From positions 198,697,112 through 198,761,111 of the forward strand of contig OX465281.1 of assembly GCA_949987705.1 (NCBI GenBank): DNA of 64,000 nucleotides, given 5' to 3'. Every line of letters starts with the position of its first letter. Position 1 is the first letter of the stretch. Under the pieces are notes generated by a model, which searched no databases, was not told the origin of the DNA, and saw nothing but the letters and a program-made list of their open reading frames with translations. Source of the DNA: Thereva unica. Taxonomy: Eukaryota; Arthropoda; Insecta; Diptera; Therevidae. The translations under genes were made by a program, and so were the position numbers. Below, in pieces: positions 10,259 through 25,200 of the stretch.

Positions 10259-13200
10259 GTAAATTTTAAGCTGGTTATCGTATTTGGGGAAACAAAGTTT
10301 GATTTTGAGTTTAAAGTTTATAAAAAAAAATATTGAATGAATTCAATGTCCATGTTAAGAGAGTTGGACATGAGCTCTCGGTCTGAGGGACAAGGTCTGG
10401 CGGTTGCTTGTCTTATGTTGTGCAAGGGGTAGGATCCTTGGGAAACACCGGCCGAGATGGAGTGAAGGTTGCATTCGACGCCATCCAATACTACTTTGAT
10501 TGAACGACCAGAATGAAGACTATCAATCCAGTTCCTTAGTACTAAATTGATACCAATAGCTTGGAGTTTAGACAGCAGAGCGGGGTGCCGTACTCTGTCG
10601 AAAGCCAGAGCAACCAGACCAGAGTCACCGAAGCTATGGATGCTTTGGTTGAGATGCTCGGTCAGACAGACTAGAAGGTAACCAAAAGACCTTTTTGGAC
10701 TAACCGCTGTTTTTGGAATGGGCTGAACATGAGCTAGTTTCCAGGAGTTTGGGTAAACTTCAGAGAAGTATGACAGGGCGAAAATTGTGTGCAGAGTTTT
10801 AGCCAACGGTGAGGCACATTGCAGGCATATGTTTAATCGGTGTAATGTCTTCTCGGTTGGAGGATATTCAGGAAGTCTTCTCAGATTATTTGAACGGAGA
10901 TAGTACGTGGGTCCTACCTCTGACTGACCATATACTAGCGTTTGATCAGTTCATTTGGATGCGTGCTGATTTTAGCAATTCTTTTTTGCATGAAAGTATT
11001 GAGGTATTGTATGATCGGGGTAACTTTCGCTTTCTCGTAAAAGAATTAGTTTGAATACCATTTTTTATCTGTTTTATGTATAACAAAGTGCAATGCCTTA
11101 AAATTTTCCTTTCGAGCCCCGAATTTCCTTTGCTGCCGTTTTATATTCAGTAAGCCCTCAACTGCGCGGTAGATATGTTCTACAAAAACAGCGCTCAAAC
11201 TGAAACCGCGCACTCTGAATCCTGCTATGTATGAATTATGAGGTTAGGTTAGGGTTAGGATCAAATGCAAAAAAGCGCTCTTGTTTTAACTTTTCTACCA
11301 ACGAATAATGGCAAAATTTGCCGGGTTGCTTTCGAAAGAACGTTCTTTACTTTTACCAAAAAAAAAAATCGCACTACGCATTACTGTTTTCTTCTTTGCA
11401 TGCTGCATTTCCCTATTAAACATTTAATAGTCCGGGAGGTAGCCTTGCATTTTGGTTGGTCATTTCTGATCACTTACTTCTTTTTGTAAATGATAGTTTA
11501 TATAAAGCTGATAATAGAACCAAGAGTCAGACACCACGAACATTGTGCGTGTCGTGGGGAGAAACTATTCATATTGCCCCGACCAGCCTCATCACTACTC
11601 ACGCTGCTAACGTTTAGATCATCAACTTGCCATCCGAAAAAAATAATTCCCAAAAGGAATCAATCGGGGGCGTTCCACAATTCGAGTGGAATAAAATCGA
11701 ATAGGAATTCAATTTCACTCGAATTAAATATATGTTACATAGGAATTGATCGAAATGTGGAATATCTAAGTTCGATTTCGAGTATACACTAGGGAGCACT
11801 TGATTACCCTCACATGAAATTTCGATGTAAAACTTGCTGCAGCAAGCCTATTCCTGCGAAATTTTTGTTAAATATTTCTGGTCCGTTATTTCAAAATTCC
11901 TAATAATCAAAATAATTCAAAGAACTAAAAGTAACGGGAAATTACAATTTTTGAATATTATGTGTTTTGCAAAAGGAGCACTTGATTACCCTCATCAGTT
12001 TCTTTCTGTTATTATTAGCATAAAAGTGCAGTGAAACTAAGAAATTTGTATTTAATTAAACTTTTACTTCTTTCAAATAGTGTTTTTAAGTGTTTTGCGT
12101 GTCAGTTTGAAAATATGGGTCGCGGGAAAACTCTATCCCAACAAGAAATGGGCAAAATTCTTGCATTCAAGCAAGAGAATTATTCAAACAGGAAAAATCG
12201 CGAGGAAAATTGGACGAAATTCGTGGACTATTAACAACTTTTTGAAAGACCCCGAAAATCCAGATTAAATTTTTTCTCGTCCGAAAAAGTCACGTGTTCC
12301 CACTCACTCCTCCAACTTAGATAATTTCTACAAAACCTTAATCTGGCATCCCTATGACGTTCAAGCAAGAGCGGTTTTTTTGTAGTTTTTTGCGGCGAAT
12401 ATTTGGGGATTGCTTAATTACCCTCCGAACCGTCCAAACACTCGCTGAAACTCCGGCTTTTTACTTTATCTTTCGAGCGGTTGACGTGGAGTTTGACGCT
12501 TCACGTAAAATTGACCTACGCTCCCGCTCGCTTGTCGCCGTTGCTGTGCGGCCTTTTCTATTTTGCCCATAATTTTTGGGGTCTTTCAAAAAGTTGTTAA
12601 TAGTCCACGAATTTCGTCCAATTTTCCTCGCGATTTTCCCTGTTTGAATAATTCTCTTGCTTGAATGCAAGAATTTTGCCCATTTCTTGTTGGGATAGAG
12701 TTTTCCCGCGACCCATATTTTCAAACTGACACGCAAAACACTTAAAAACACTATTTGAAAGAAGTAAAAGTTTAATTAAATACAAATTTCTTAGTTTCAC
12801 TGCACTTTTATGCTAATAATAACAGAAAGAAACTGATGAGGGTAATCAAGTGCTCCTTTTGCAAAACACATAATATTCAAAAATTGTAATTTCCCGTTAC
12901 TTTTAGTTCTTTGAATTATTTTGATTATTAGGAATTTTGAAATAACGGACCAGAAATATTTAACAAAAATTTCGCAGGAATAGGCTTGCTGCAGCAAGTT
13001 TTACATCGAAATTTCATGTGAGGGTAATCAAGTGCTCCCTAGTGTATATTCGATAGAAATCGAATTGTGGAACACCGCCGAATGGATATGAAATGACCAG
13101 GACATTTACAACGCTTATTCCGGGACCACTTTTGTATTCCTTCTAATATTTACAAGACATGCGTCATCTCATTAATATGTCGTTGAACGAATCCATCAAC

Positions 13201-16200
13201 TACTTCAACCATTTCATGTTATTTTTATGACATCTGGGGTCTGCAAGTATTTTATCGACTCGTCGCTTTCGCTTTAACGACTTGTTTACGAGCTTGCTAA
13301 AAACTTTGTTTCGACTTGTCACTTTAATGTTTCTCTTGAGTAGCCAAAAGCTTGCAATTAATAATGAGCTCTTCGATTTAAAGTCGCTACTAGGAGTCGT
13401 CATGGGGTATCGATTTGCTATAGCGTTCCGTTTTTGTCCTTTAAAAATCGATTTCGTGGCCCATTTTCGATTCGATCTCGTCCCGTAATGTTTGCAGGCC
13501 GTCTACTATATACTTGCTACCAATAGACTTTTAGTCCCTTGAGTCTTAAAACCTACTAACTACGCATTATGTTAAGTTATTGCGTTGTAAGCTATATAAG
13601 TCATGTAATGTCGTCGAAATTACTTTAATAATGCGTAGTTAGTAGACGCATTGAAGATGTTTGTGTGTGAGAAGCCGTAGACGAAAATATTGAAGAGCTT
13701 GGGTCCGAGAATAGAGCCCTGCGTTACTTCAGAGTTTATTGAGAATGGATCGGACGAGATCTTACCAAGCTGAATAGAAGCGGTTCTATTTATGAGAAAA
13801 GTATATATCATTTGGAGATGCTGAAGGGGCAGTCCAGGAAATAAAATTTAATAATGTTCTCCTAAAGGTAAAGCAGCGCGTGCTTTTTAGAGTACTGTCG
13901 TTCAAATCCAAATGTCTCATATACTAAGAAGAAATTCAGCAACGAAGCTCCCCTCGGAAAGTCAGAGTGTCTGTAGCTATGATGTTCATCCTTAGAAAGG
14001 CGGAGCCGTGAAACCTAGAGATCTAGCACGGTTGTTTTCTATTCGCGTTGGTGCTTTGCTTGGGTCATATAACGCGGAATAATACCATGTTCTTTTAGCC
14101 TATTGAAAAGAATTCGTAAATGCTCTTTTTGTTCGGTCGTGATTTAATACCGATCAGTATATTAACATAACCGAAAACGAAATTCGTTAAATCGTTGATA
14201 AAGCTTTGAAGAGTTTGAGCACCGTTGCAGTCTTATAAATATTATCTGGCGCTATCCGTAGGCTCGAACAAGGTAGATTTTAGCAAAGATAGGTCAATCA
14301 TGTAACCGTGTAGTGAAATCTTGAATATTTAGCAGTGGGTATTTATCAAATTCTGTGACATTATTCAACTGACGGTAGTCGACGTATTCGCGTCAGGTGG
14401 TCCCCTTTTCGCAACCATGTGTAAAGGCGAGGGAATATAGAATGATGAAAGAATGGGAGCAAATGCCTAGTCTAACCACCCTGTTTCGAGTTCGAAAAAG
14501 TAAAAAATATCTGTCTCAATCACCAATAATCTTCTTCATCATAAATTAAAAAAAATTAAAATTAAATTAGTAACAATACAAATTTACACATCAATAAAAG
14601 TTTTTACATTATTTCAGATTGCAGATTTGGATAGTTTATCAATGTACATGAATTGCCACGCCAAAATATTTGCTTTCTATGATTTAGCAGAATTTGGCAG
14701 GCTCTTTAAGGATAATATCGCCAGCCAGGACCACACACCTGCTAACTATAGTTATGGTAGGATAAATAATTGCATATTGTTTAACAAATAATACTTTTAA
14801 CTCCAAAAATTTCAGTTCTGGGTCCAATATCTTTAATAAGTAAACTTCAACTTAACATGAATCCCGAGTATGATGATCCCCCTTTTGTCATACCAAAAGT
14901 TGATTTACTTCTTGAGATGAAAGTGTTAAACATTGGGCTGTCTAGAGCACAATTTCAAGTAATTTCTTTCTTTAATATAATATATTTGATATGGTAAAAA
15001 CTATTATTTTATTTTTAGAGCATATTAAAAGTGGGCGATGCAATGAATCGTATGCAAGTTGGTGCACCATTTAGAAAATATCGACCATATAATATTCGTA
15101 AGTAATGATAGTTATTTATTAAATAAATAAACTAATAGTATTTTAAAATATCTAGCTTATAAGGGTCACTATAGACAATGGTGGATATTTGCTGTTACTT
15201 GCGTACTTGAAGAGGATGTCAGGCGAAGGCGAAGAAATTGGTCTTGGACCCATATAAAGAAACATAGGAAATTGCTAAAAATTTATGCGCAGGTCTAATT
15301 CAATTTTAATTGCGTTATAACATATAATACAAAACTTAATTTTCAGGCTTATAAGGAAAAATTATTGGCCAAGAAAACTAATGCAAACTTAAACGAAACG
15401 CTTAATTTGTGTGAGAAGAAATTGGATTTATTCAATCTTTCACTTGTTCGAAATCGTGTTCATTTAGAGGTTTGTAGTATAAAATATTTATGTGATATTG
15501 TTTTCTTATAATTGTTTAAAAATAATCGTATGAAATTTAACATCCCCAAAACCTGGACAAAAGTACCAAAACGAAAGTTTATATTTAGGGACTTTTTTCA
15601 CGTGAGTTAGGTATAGTGCTGATGGCTAAGTACAAACTTCCACCGACTTCCACTATAAAATAGGCATGTAATTGTTTATTAATCATCTCTGCAAAACATA
15701 AAAAATCAGCTTCTCCTGCTTGCTCCATGTTATTTTATCCACCACGGTATACTACATATTTGCCATATGACATATGACTCCGAACACCCATTATTACATA
15801 ATTTCATTCAATTCAATTAATTAGGAACAAGGTTGGTCGCCATGTTGTATGCGCCATTTTGTTTTTTTTTTAAATCTGATAACGGATTCTTATTCAGTGT
15901 CCCTGAAAAACCCCATATACCGATTTTCATCAAATTTGCTTAATTTGTCATAAAGTTGCTCGCCATGTTGGATCCGCCATTTTCTTTTTGTAAAATCTGA
16001 TAACGAATTCTTAGGCTGGCTCCACACCGAAGCAAGCAAAGAGCTTTTGCTTTAGCAATCAAACATCTCTGCTCGCTATCAACCCACACTGGAGAAAGAA
16101 AAAGAGTGGCAAAGCAAGGACCCGACTAACATCACGAAGCACAGTTTTTTGTGATTGCAAAGAGAATTTGTTTTCTTTCTCTGGTGTGGGCTTCTCCATT

Positions 16201-19200
16201 TAAAATATATGCAATGAAGTACATACGGTTATCTTCGTAAACACAAAGCAAAGCACATCATTTTTGCTTGCATTTGGTGTGGGTAACACCGTATACTTCC
16301 TGCGTATCTAGTTCACAAAGCAAAATTTCTTTGCTTCTCTTTGTTAGCTTTTTCTCTGCTTGCTGGAGTGTGGGCTCTCTCACATTTATTACACATATTT
16401 TATATCACAGAGCAGAAAAAAGCACTTTTCTGTGTTTTGCTTGTTTCGGTGTGGAGCCAGCCTTACTCAGCGACGGCGAAAACCCCCATATACCGATTTT
16501 CATAAAAAAAAAATTTTTTCTTACGGTAGTAAATTAATTTTGTCCAGGTTTTGGGGATTTCAGACCACTGTACGACGCAGAAATGCTGTGGAAAAGAGAG
16601 AGTTGGTGCGAGAACAGCAATTCAACGTAAAACTGCCGTATTGCCACAGTCCTTAAAACGTGTAAAATTATAATTTGGGACGAATGCAACATGGCCGAAT
16701 CGCTCGAAGCACTTGATAGGGTTTTGCGAAATTTCTGAGGAAAACCCGACTGGAGGCGCTCTGACACTACTTGCAGGGGATTTTCGCTCAACTTTGCCTG
16801 TTATATCTCGATCAACGCCTGCAAATGGGCTTTACGCATGCTTGAAGCATCATATCTATGGAACAGTTTGAAAAAAAGCAACGAATATGCGTCTGCATTT
16901 GCTACAAGGTGCCTCTGCTCAAACATTTTCAAAACAATTTTTGGATGTTGGAAATGGCGAAATTTCAGTCCATAGCAGAACAATTTATTGTTTTATTTTT
17001 CGAAATCAAAAATGTCAGGTTGATAGGCGTGGCAGTGAGACCATTGAATTGAGATATGATTTCGTTTAACGTAGTGATACTTTTCTTTTCGAATGAACTT
17101 TCGTGGTAGGATTTAGGACTCTCACTGACCATGAAAAAAGCGATTTTGAAATTCCCAATTGTTTTGGCGCACGCCATACTATGCAACACTTCAGCGAGGC
17201 GAATGTTGCTTTTGCCTGGCCGGTGCGGCTGTGAACGTCGGCCGTCGATGTCACTTTCGTTTCCTCCAACCAATGGTATTTGAACAACGGAACCTGTTCG
17301 AATTGGGTTCCATCGAGATTAACACTGACTCTCGATCCGACCGTTGTGAGCACTTTGGTCTTTTCCACATTGATTTTTAACCCGTATGACCGGGCGATTC
17401 GGGAAATGTCGTATAAGATGTCCGTTGCCTGGGCATCCGTGTCGGCGAAGACGTGCTAAGTCGATTACGAAGTTGTTGTCGTCGTATCGAATTCCGAATC
17501 GTCCATAGAATACTTCACGCATAATCGCATCGATTAAAACATTGAAGAGAAGTGGCGAAGCGACGCACAGTGGCGAGATATTTGATATTCCACCCAAATT
17601 ACTCTAGAGGTTGTAATTTTTAAGTTATTGATAAATTTTTTTTTTAAATGTTCATCTTGAATTTACCTATCGATCCCTCTAGCCGGATTTTGAAATTTCA
17701 TTTTCGTTTTTTTTTTAATTTTTAACAAAAAGTCTAATTTTTTCAAAAAAATACTATTTTTTCTATTCAATTTATTCTAACGGGCCGAAAATTTGTGTTT
17801 CCGTACTCATGTTTTTTTTTAAAATGTTCGTCTTTTAGTTAGCTATTAATCTGTCTAGATGAATTTTTGATATAGTTTTTGAAAACTGTTAAAATTACTG
17901 TCAAATATCAAATCATTCAGTTTGAAATTTTTTGGTAGAGGTTTACATATCACCCTGTATTTTTGTAACCCTATGAGAGATTTTCTTGAATAAGGCCCCA
18001 ATCTACGCAGAATACTCCCGCCTATGTGAAACGGTAAAAGTTAAGGTTTCAACCCACCAACTTCCAGAGTTATGTGTCGTCAAAGTGTCGTTTTCTTCAC
18101 TAAAATTTCAACTTCAACCACCTTTTTCGCCAAAAAAAAGGTAGCTAATTGATATTTTTTAATTACAGAATTGGAATGCTTGGACAATTTCCTATGAATA
18201 ATGTTCAACAACTTTTATGCTACGGCCTATAGTTTTGAAGCTATAAGCAATTTTAATGGTAAAAATGGCCTTATTTGGTTCTTTTAGACATAACCTCAGG
18301 TTGTAAGGAACTGAAAAAGTACGTGCATCGTTTAAATAAAAAAACGGTTCAGCCGAATTTTATAAAAACCTTTTCAGATTATATACTCATTAATACCCGT
18401 TGATCGCTGAACGGTATCATATTTGGTTGGAGCGATATTGTATTATTTGATTACAGTGTTGAATTCGACTTGCCTATGCTATGTACATATATTAACTCTA
18501 TGACTACATACAGTGCAAACTACAAAAACAGATATCAAAACAAGTTGCCTGACAGGTAAAATGAATACGTTTCGTTTCTTTCAGTATTTTTTAGACACAT
18601 TTTAAAAAAAATTGTCAATCTCGAAAATCTCGGTTTTATGAAATGTAATCTTCGGGATCCCAGGATCGAATCCTCTACTAGCGATGTATTCCCGGTGGTT
18701 CTGGTTTACTTCCTCAATTTCGGATCTACAGTCCTAGGATATACAGTGACTAGGTAGTGTTTCGAGCGACAGCACGCCCTCTCATTGTTCTTGCAACCAG
18801 TACTACACTTTGGCCCCTCTTATCTCAATTAGGATATCTTACGAATATATTTGCGCAGATAACATTGCTGAACTTAGTACCATTGAGCTAAAGCTAGCGA
18901 GATCGACCAATATAGTACCATTGTCATTGGCATCGTTTTGAAGACTATGGTTTCTTATGACTCCTGTGAACCCCATCGTCTTTTCCTATTTTTGCGTTTT
19001 TATCTCCAAGAACTATTTTAATATTGTTTGAGGGCATTAACCTGATAGCATTTGTTAACTCTTGGTAGAATTCCTTTTTCTTCTTATTGTGCATATTCTA
19101 TTACTTATGGGCTTCAAGTTCAAAATCTGTGAGTTAATTTACTTTTCCACAATGAATTCTATTTCAAACCCTCTTTTCCCGTTCAGAGACCCACTGAAGA

Positions 19201-22200
19201 GTAGAGAATACCGAATATAATGGGTTCTGAGATCCATTATGCCACTGTGAGACCATTTGGTTTCGTAAATTTAGCAGACCAAACAATAATTTTTTTTTGA
19301 ATGATAAATGATAAAATTTCAATTTTCTTAGGTAGACAAAATTAAGCAAGTTGAGGAGAAGATTGCAAAGAAATCTTCATGGTTTGGCGGATGGTGGGGT
19401 GGCGCTAATACTACTGATACGGATTCATCTGATTTCGGTTAGACATTAATACATAAACTCAATTTTATTTAATACATTTAAATATATTCAAAATTTTAAC
19501 TATAGTTAAGAAAGTCGAAGCAGTAATGACGCCTGAAGAAAAGGCAAAACTTTATAAAGCTATTGGTTATAAAGAAACTGCAGGACAGTTGGTATTACCA
19601 GAAGCATTCGAGGCAATTAAATTATGTTTCAAGTTAAATACAATGGAAATTGGAATTTTTGATGAAGTGCAAAAGGAAGGGTTAAAGGAATTACACTCAA
19701 TATTGCATCTAAAATTCTCTTTGGTAACTTGTGATATACATCAAAGGCCGTCAGCTAATGCTATCAAGTAAATTATACCGTAATGCATATAATGTAAAAA
19801 GTATATATAAAATATCTGCATTACAGAGTAAAAGTTGAGGTGTCTGAAATGTGCTTAACTGGTTACAAAACCGAAAATATTGTACCTGTTATGATTGAAT
19901 CTGTAGTACCTGATCGAGAATTTTTAATTCAAGTAATTTTTGAAACAAATCCCCTTGATAAGGTAAGAGCAACTATATAAATTAATAATATACATAATTT
20001 AAATAAACTACTTTTAAACAATTAGCGATGTAATCAAAGATTGAAAGCATTCGCGAGACCACTTGAAATAGTCTACGATGCAGCTACTGTGATCCAATTA
20101 ACTCAAGTATTTACCGTTGAATCGGATGTTAATTTATCAACGTTAGTAACTTTATTTTTGTTATTTTGGAAATCAATTTAATAAGTAATTTATAGATTGG
20201 AAGATGCAGCAGCAACTCACATGTCAAATTTCAAGGAGAGATCTGCTACCGGTATGGAATATATGCTTGAATTACATAATGTACTTGAGGTGGATATTCA
20301 CTTTATGCCTAATATTCTAATTATTCCGCAGAACGGATTTTATGTTCGGTAAGTAATTATTTATTGATTCATTAATTCATTTATTTATATAGAAACTGGG
20401 TGGTTTTTAGGTTAAGCCTAATTTTTCTTAGGTGCGCTTACAGTTTAAGGATTTGTTTAACCAATTAGTTTATTAATTGCAGCATTAATTTTAGGATTAA
20501 TATTTTGGTATCGTTTCTTGATTGACTCTTAAAGTATTTTTCGTATCATCTAAAATTATCACAGAAAGCTTAAGCGCGGCATTTAAGGGAGCAGAATCCA
20601 CCGAAACTTGCGATCAGAGCTAAGTGCATAAATATTGAAATTTTCAAATTGACAGCCAGCGAACTATACAACTTCTTCTCCCTTACTTCTGGGATGTCTG
20701 CTTCATCTACGTTTACTGCAGACTGGCTGTCCATTTTTCCATTCTGAGGGAACAGGGTCTGTCCTATGTCTTACAGCATTATGGAGCAGATAATGGTTGG
20801 GGAACGCTTGCCCTTAATCGACGACATCACTACCCACTACCTCATCGTGTTTCTATCCGCTTCCGTGCACAGCGTATTTTTAAGCCCTCTACTCACCTAT
20901 TTGTATTACATCAAAAATTCCTCGAATTCTGGCCGTTGTCACCTTCGCTGGTAGCGCCTTCTTTCCTTTAGGCAAACCCTTCGAAGCTTCTCGTTTTCAT
21001 CGCTCCACCAGGTGGACGTCTTCTGGGTTTTGGGCGTTGTGGTAGTGGTATGAGGGCATCATACGCCCGTTTCATAGCCGTGGTGATGCTTGCGACCCTT
21101 TTATTTGCGCATCTTGTCTACCCAGTATTCTCCTGCAGGGAGAAGTCTTTGAATAACTCTTCATCGAGATTATTCTGGGTTCCGGTGCTTTTGGCGTGGT
21201 TTAGCTGCCCCCATTCTGTTCTTCTTCCAGTGCGGAAAGTTATGGGGGATGGTCACTGTATGTATACAACTCGCTCAGCTACTATTGGTGGTTTCTGACC
21301 ATCGAATTACTGATGAGAGTGATTTCTACTATAGATCCTCTTTCACCATTTTGGAAGGTGTTTTGACCGCCGGTGTTTGCCAACACTCCATTTGAGTCTT
21401 CCACTAAAATGCGCCCCCTTGAATTCGTATGACGACTGCCCCAGTCCACAGCCGATGCGTTAATATCACCAGCTATTATTTTGGCGAGCCGTTGAATTGT
21501 CTAGACTGAAGCCACACTGGTAATGGACTATGTTGTGTAGCTCGAGTTCTGTACAGAGTTCGAACATTTCATAAGAAAATTCGTAAATCATTTTGCATTT
21601 TTCGTTGCCGTTTATTCGTTGTCGTCATTTATATCAGTATTCGAGGCATGTTGCTCGTTCCGTAACAATTCTTTTTTCTTTTTCCGAGTGAGGTTATTAG
21701 CCTCACGCCAACCTTACTTGGAAGGGACTAGCCCGATCATATTAGCCTATCCTCGCCCATAGGATAGTTACCAGTGGCCACCGCTAGGAGGTTATGATTG
21801 TACTTCCATAAGTCCGAAATAGTTGCGATGTTCCTACACTAGGACGATGTCCCTACACTTACTTACTCTAAAGCAGTTTAATACATTTCAGAATTCAACT
21901 TGTAAAAATATTCTTCAGTGGTATGTTTGTTTTTAATTTCTTGTTATTTTGGCATTACAATAGCACCTCACGTAATTTGAAGTATGAGATTGTACAGGCT
22001 CAAAAGTGAAAAGAGGCACCTCTTACAAACTCATTTTATATTCGTGTCCTACTCAACACTACTTGTTACTGCTCGTGTCGTGGGCATTATTGCTGCTCCT
22101 CCTTCCTGTCATAACAGGTATTTAGGACTCCCGGTCCAGTCTCTGGCGATATGCCCCCTTTCTCCGCACTTTAGGCATAGCTCCTTCTTGTCCTTGGTGC

Positions 22201-25200
22201 TGGCGTAGCTCTGTGCTGTACTTCCAGTACTTGTAGCATCTCCTTGGCATATTTATGGTGGCCATCTGGGTGTCACCATATGATTTCCTCAGTCCGATGC
22301 TGCGATCCTGCACTTGCAGCAGTTCTAGCTAATTCTGCAATGCCCCGCACACCTCCTCTTTGGAAATACTTACTCTTACCTGCGCTGTCTCTCCTAGCGA
22401 GCATTTAATCTTTTGCCGGAGATCCACCGTTTTTTCTTCTCCCTTCCTCAATTCCACTAAAAGGTCTCCCTTTTGTGTCCTCCTGATGTGCATGACCTCT
22501 TTTCGTTTTACCTTAGTCCAACCAGACCTTTCTTTCCGGGTTTTTACAGGTCGCCCTCATTCTTGTAACCATCACCTAAGACTGTGTGGGCGATGTTATT
22601 CCGTCCATTCAGTTCGTCCTTGAGTTCTTTTATTTGGACCCCTTGAGTTCTTTTTCTGGAAAGCGTTTTCCTGCTTCCTTAGCGCGTCCCTGCACTGAAT
22701 GTACTGGGGGTATTACTTACCCTACTCGATCTGGTGCTGCTAGACCGTACCTTTTTAATTATATGGTCTTCCGTGGGTTTTATGTGAGGCGACCTTGTCC
22801 CCTTCGCGTATCTTCCATACGTTGCCTGTAGTGTAGGTATAAAATTAAATACCCCCTAGTTGTGGGGGTGGTTTTCGATACGATTCGAATAGTGATATAG
22901 TTTATAAAAATAGTCTTATATTTAGTAGGTGTATGTTCTTTCTATGTGGACTTAGTGCTTAAAATTAAGCCTGAATTAATTCTATTAAACTCTCTTTCCG
23001 ACTTTAAAATGAGCTGCAGCTAAATTACGAAGAAACTCGGACAAATGTGTTATTTAAAGCCGTTGGTCGGTGCGCTACCTTGTCTTCCTCACAAGATTTT
23101 AACCTTTTGGTTCTAGCCTCTTAGTAATATAGGTGTTTCACATAATTTACAATTACGATTAATAAATAAACATTTTTATTATTACTTTCAGAGATTACAG
23201 TTCAGCTATTATTATTTGCTTGGGTATGTTGAAAGTAACTTCAGAGCCCCGATCAGGCTCTCGTGACGTGCAAGCTATGCATGAAGGCGGCGTTGTTAGA
23301 GCAGATATCTTAAAAGAAGTTATGGAGGCTTCATATGATAAGTTTAATATCAAAATAGCGGACATCCAAGTGAGTATTTAAAAATTATATATTTTACATA
23401 TAATTTATGTTTATTTTAATTCTACAAGATATTAGTAGCTAAAGGTCACGAAAAATGGCGTGACATTATGGCTGAAAGTGCTCAAACAGAAATGCACATT
23501 TTAAGTCCAACATCTCTTAGTACAACTGTGGCTTTATGTGTATTCCATGATGATCCACGATTACCAAAAACAAAAGTTGGAAGTACATAACAAAAATAAT
23601 TTTATGAGTAAATAATTTGTTAATCAATATATTTTTTTTAAAGTTCTTTTACCTTCGATAAAATTAAATGTTACGGAGGATAGGGTCTTTGAAGCATTGA
23701 ATGTTGTAACTTCAATACCTTTACCTGAACAACAACGGACAGGGCAACCTTTAACAAAGGTATTTGTTTTTAAAAGTTATCGCACTTAGAATAAAAATAA
23801 TATTTATGTATATTTAGACGCAAAGTTTCGTAGCATCAACATTATCTTTCGTAAAGATGTTAGAAACAGAACGGGAAAACCAATACAATGTAGCACGTAG
23901 GGATAATATTACCGAAGAAATTGTTCAGTATACAAATATGGAGGTTAATTTTGCATTAAAAGGTATAAGATAGAAACAATAGTTTGGTGTTGTTGTTTTT
24001 TTTTTAATTAATAAACTTTACTTTAGAAATGGTCATTACAATGTTAAAAGTGAAAGACAAAGAGGATACTCCTTCAGATCAGTATAGAACGCCAGTTGAG
24101 GAATTTGTTGAAGAAATGTTTATGGACTTTACAGATCCAATACATCATCAACATGAGAGAATTTTAGCATTAAAAGTAATTCAATTGGAGGCTCAAATGG
24201 TTCAGAGGACATACGATATGAGCGTGTCTGTGAAGTAAGTATAATATTTACTACACCGAGAAGAAAAACGACAATTTATTGATAAAGTTTGATGAATGAT
24301 GACGTTGTTAATGATTATGATTATGCTGATTATGATATGCTGCTTGCTTTAGAAATTCATTCAATCACTTTTCTCGTTACTATAAAACATTAGATAGAAA
24401 GAGATTTTTGTTTAAATGCACTGTAAAAATATGCAACTTGATGCTCCCATTTTCACGACAACTTTTTGCATTATTTTGCTTAGCTTAACATAGCATAACA
24501 AAACATAACAAAAATTCATTGCTGCAAAACCAAATAGCACTAAGTAAAAAAAAATTGTGTCGTGTCATCAACACCCGCAATGACAGTGATTGAACGGTCA
24601 GGCTGCATTAGTAATCCCTCTTCCCACATCCCGAATTTGGTACGACCGGCGTCAGAGGCATCAGCAAGACCCATTCCATTTGTGTTTTCTTGTCAAGTCT
24701 ATCAGACAAATTAATTTAATTCGAATTTGGGATGAAAATAGCATCAACACATTTTTTGGTATAAGTATCCTAATCCAGGATACATATACTTTTAGGATCT
24801 ACTGCTATTTTAATTGGTTTTGTACCTATTGTTCGTTGGATTAATACATTTTTAACTTGCTTGGGTGGCAGAGCCGCTTAGAATGCCAAAAGGGCGTGGT
24901 TAATTAAATACCTGAGGTGTTCTTGTTTCAAATTGGATCCCACATCCCCTTTAGTGAGATGTACTGGACCTTTCCCCTTTTTAAAATTACGTATTTTTTA
25001 ACTTGCAACAAATCGACGAATCGTTTATGTGATTGTGAAAATATTTCCTTATATGTTTTTTGGGTCGCTGATTACGAAAATCGATGTCCCGCAGTCCTCA
25101 AATATTTTACCAGGTGCCAATAAAAATAAACTTGAAAATTGTACGTTTAGTTATAGGCATCTTTCTCCCATAATCCGTCTTAAAGCAGTAAATATATACG

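Noticed and set aside
11834..12997. Mirrored 66-67-residue open frames in the Tc1 inverted arms
   Set aside because: They sit in the non-coding terminal repeats and are identical in both arms because the DNA is inverted. No protein family match.
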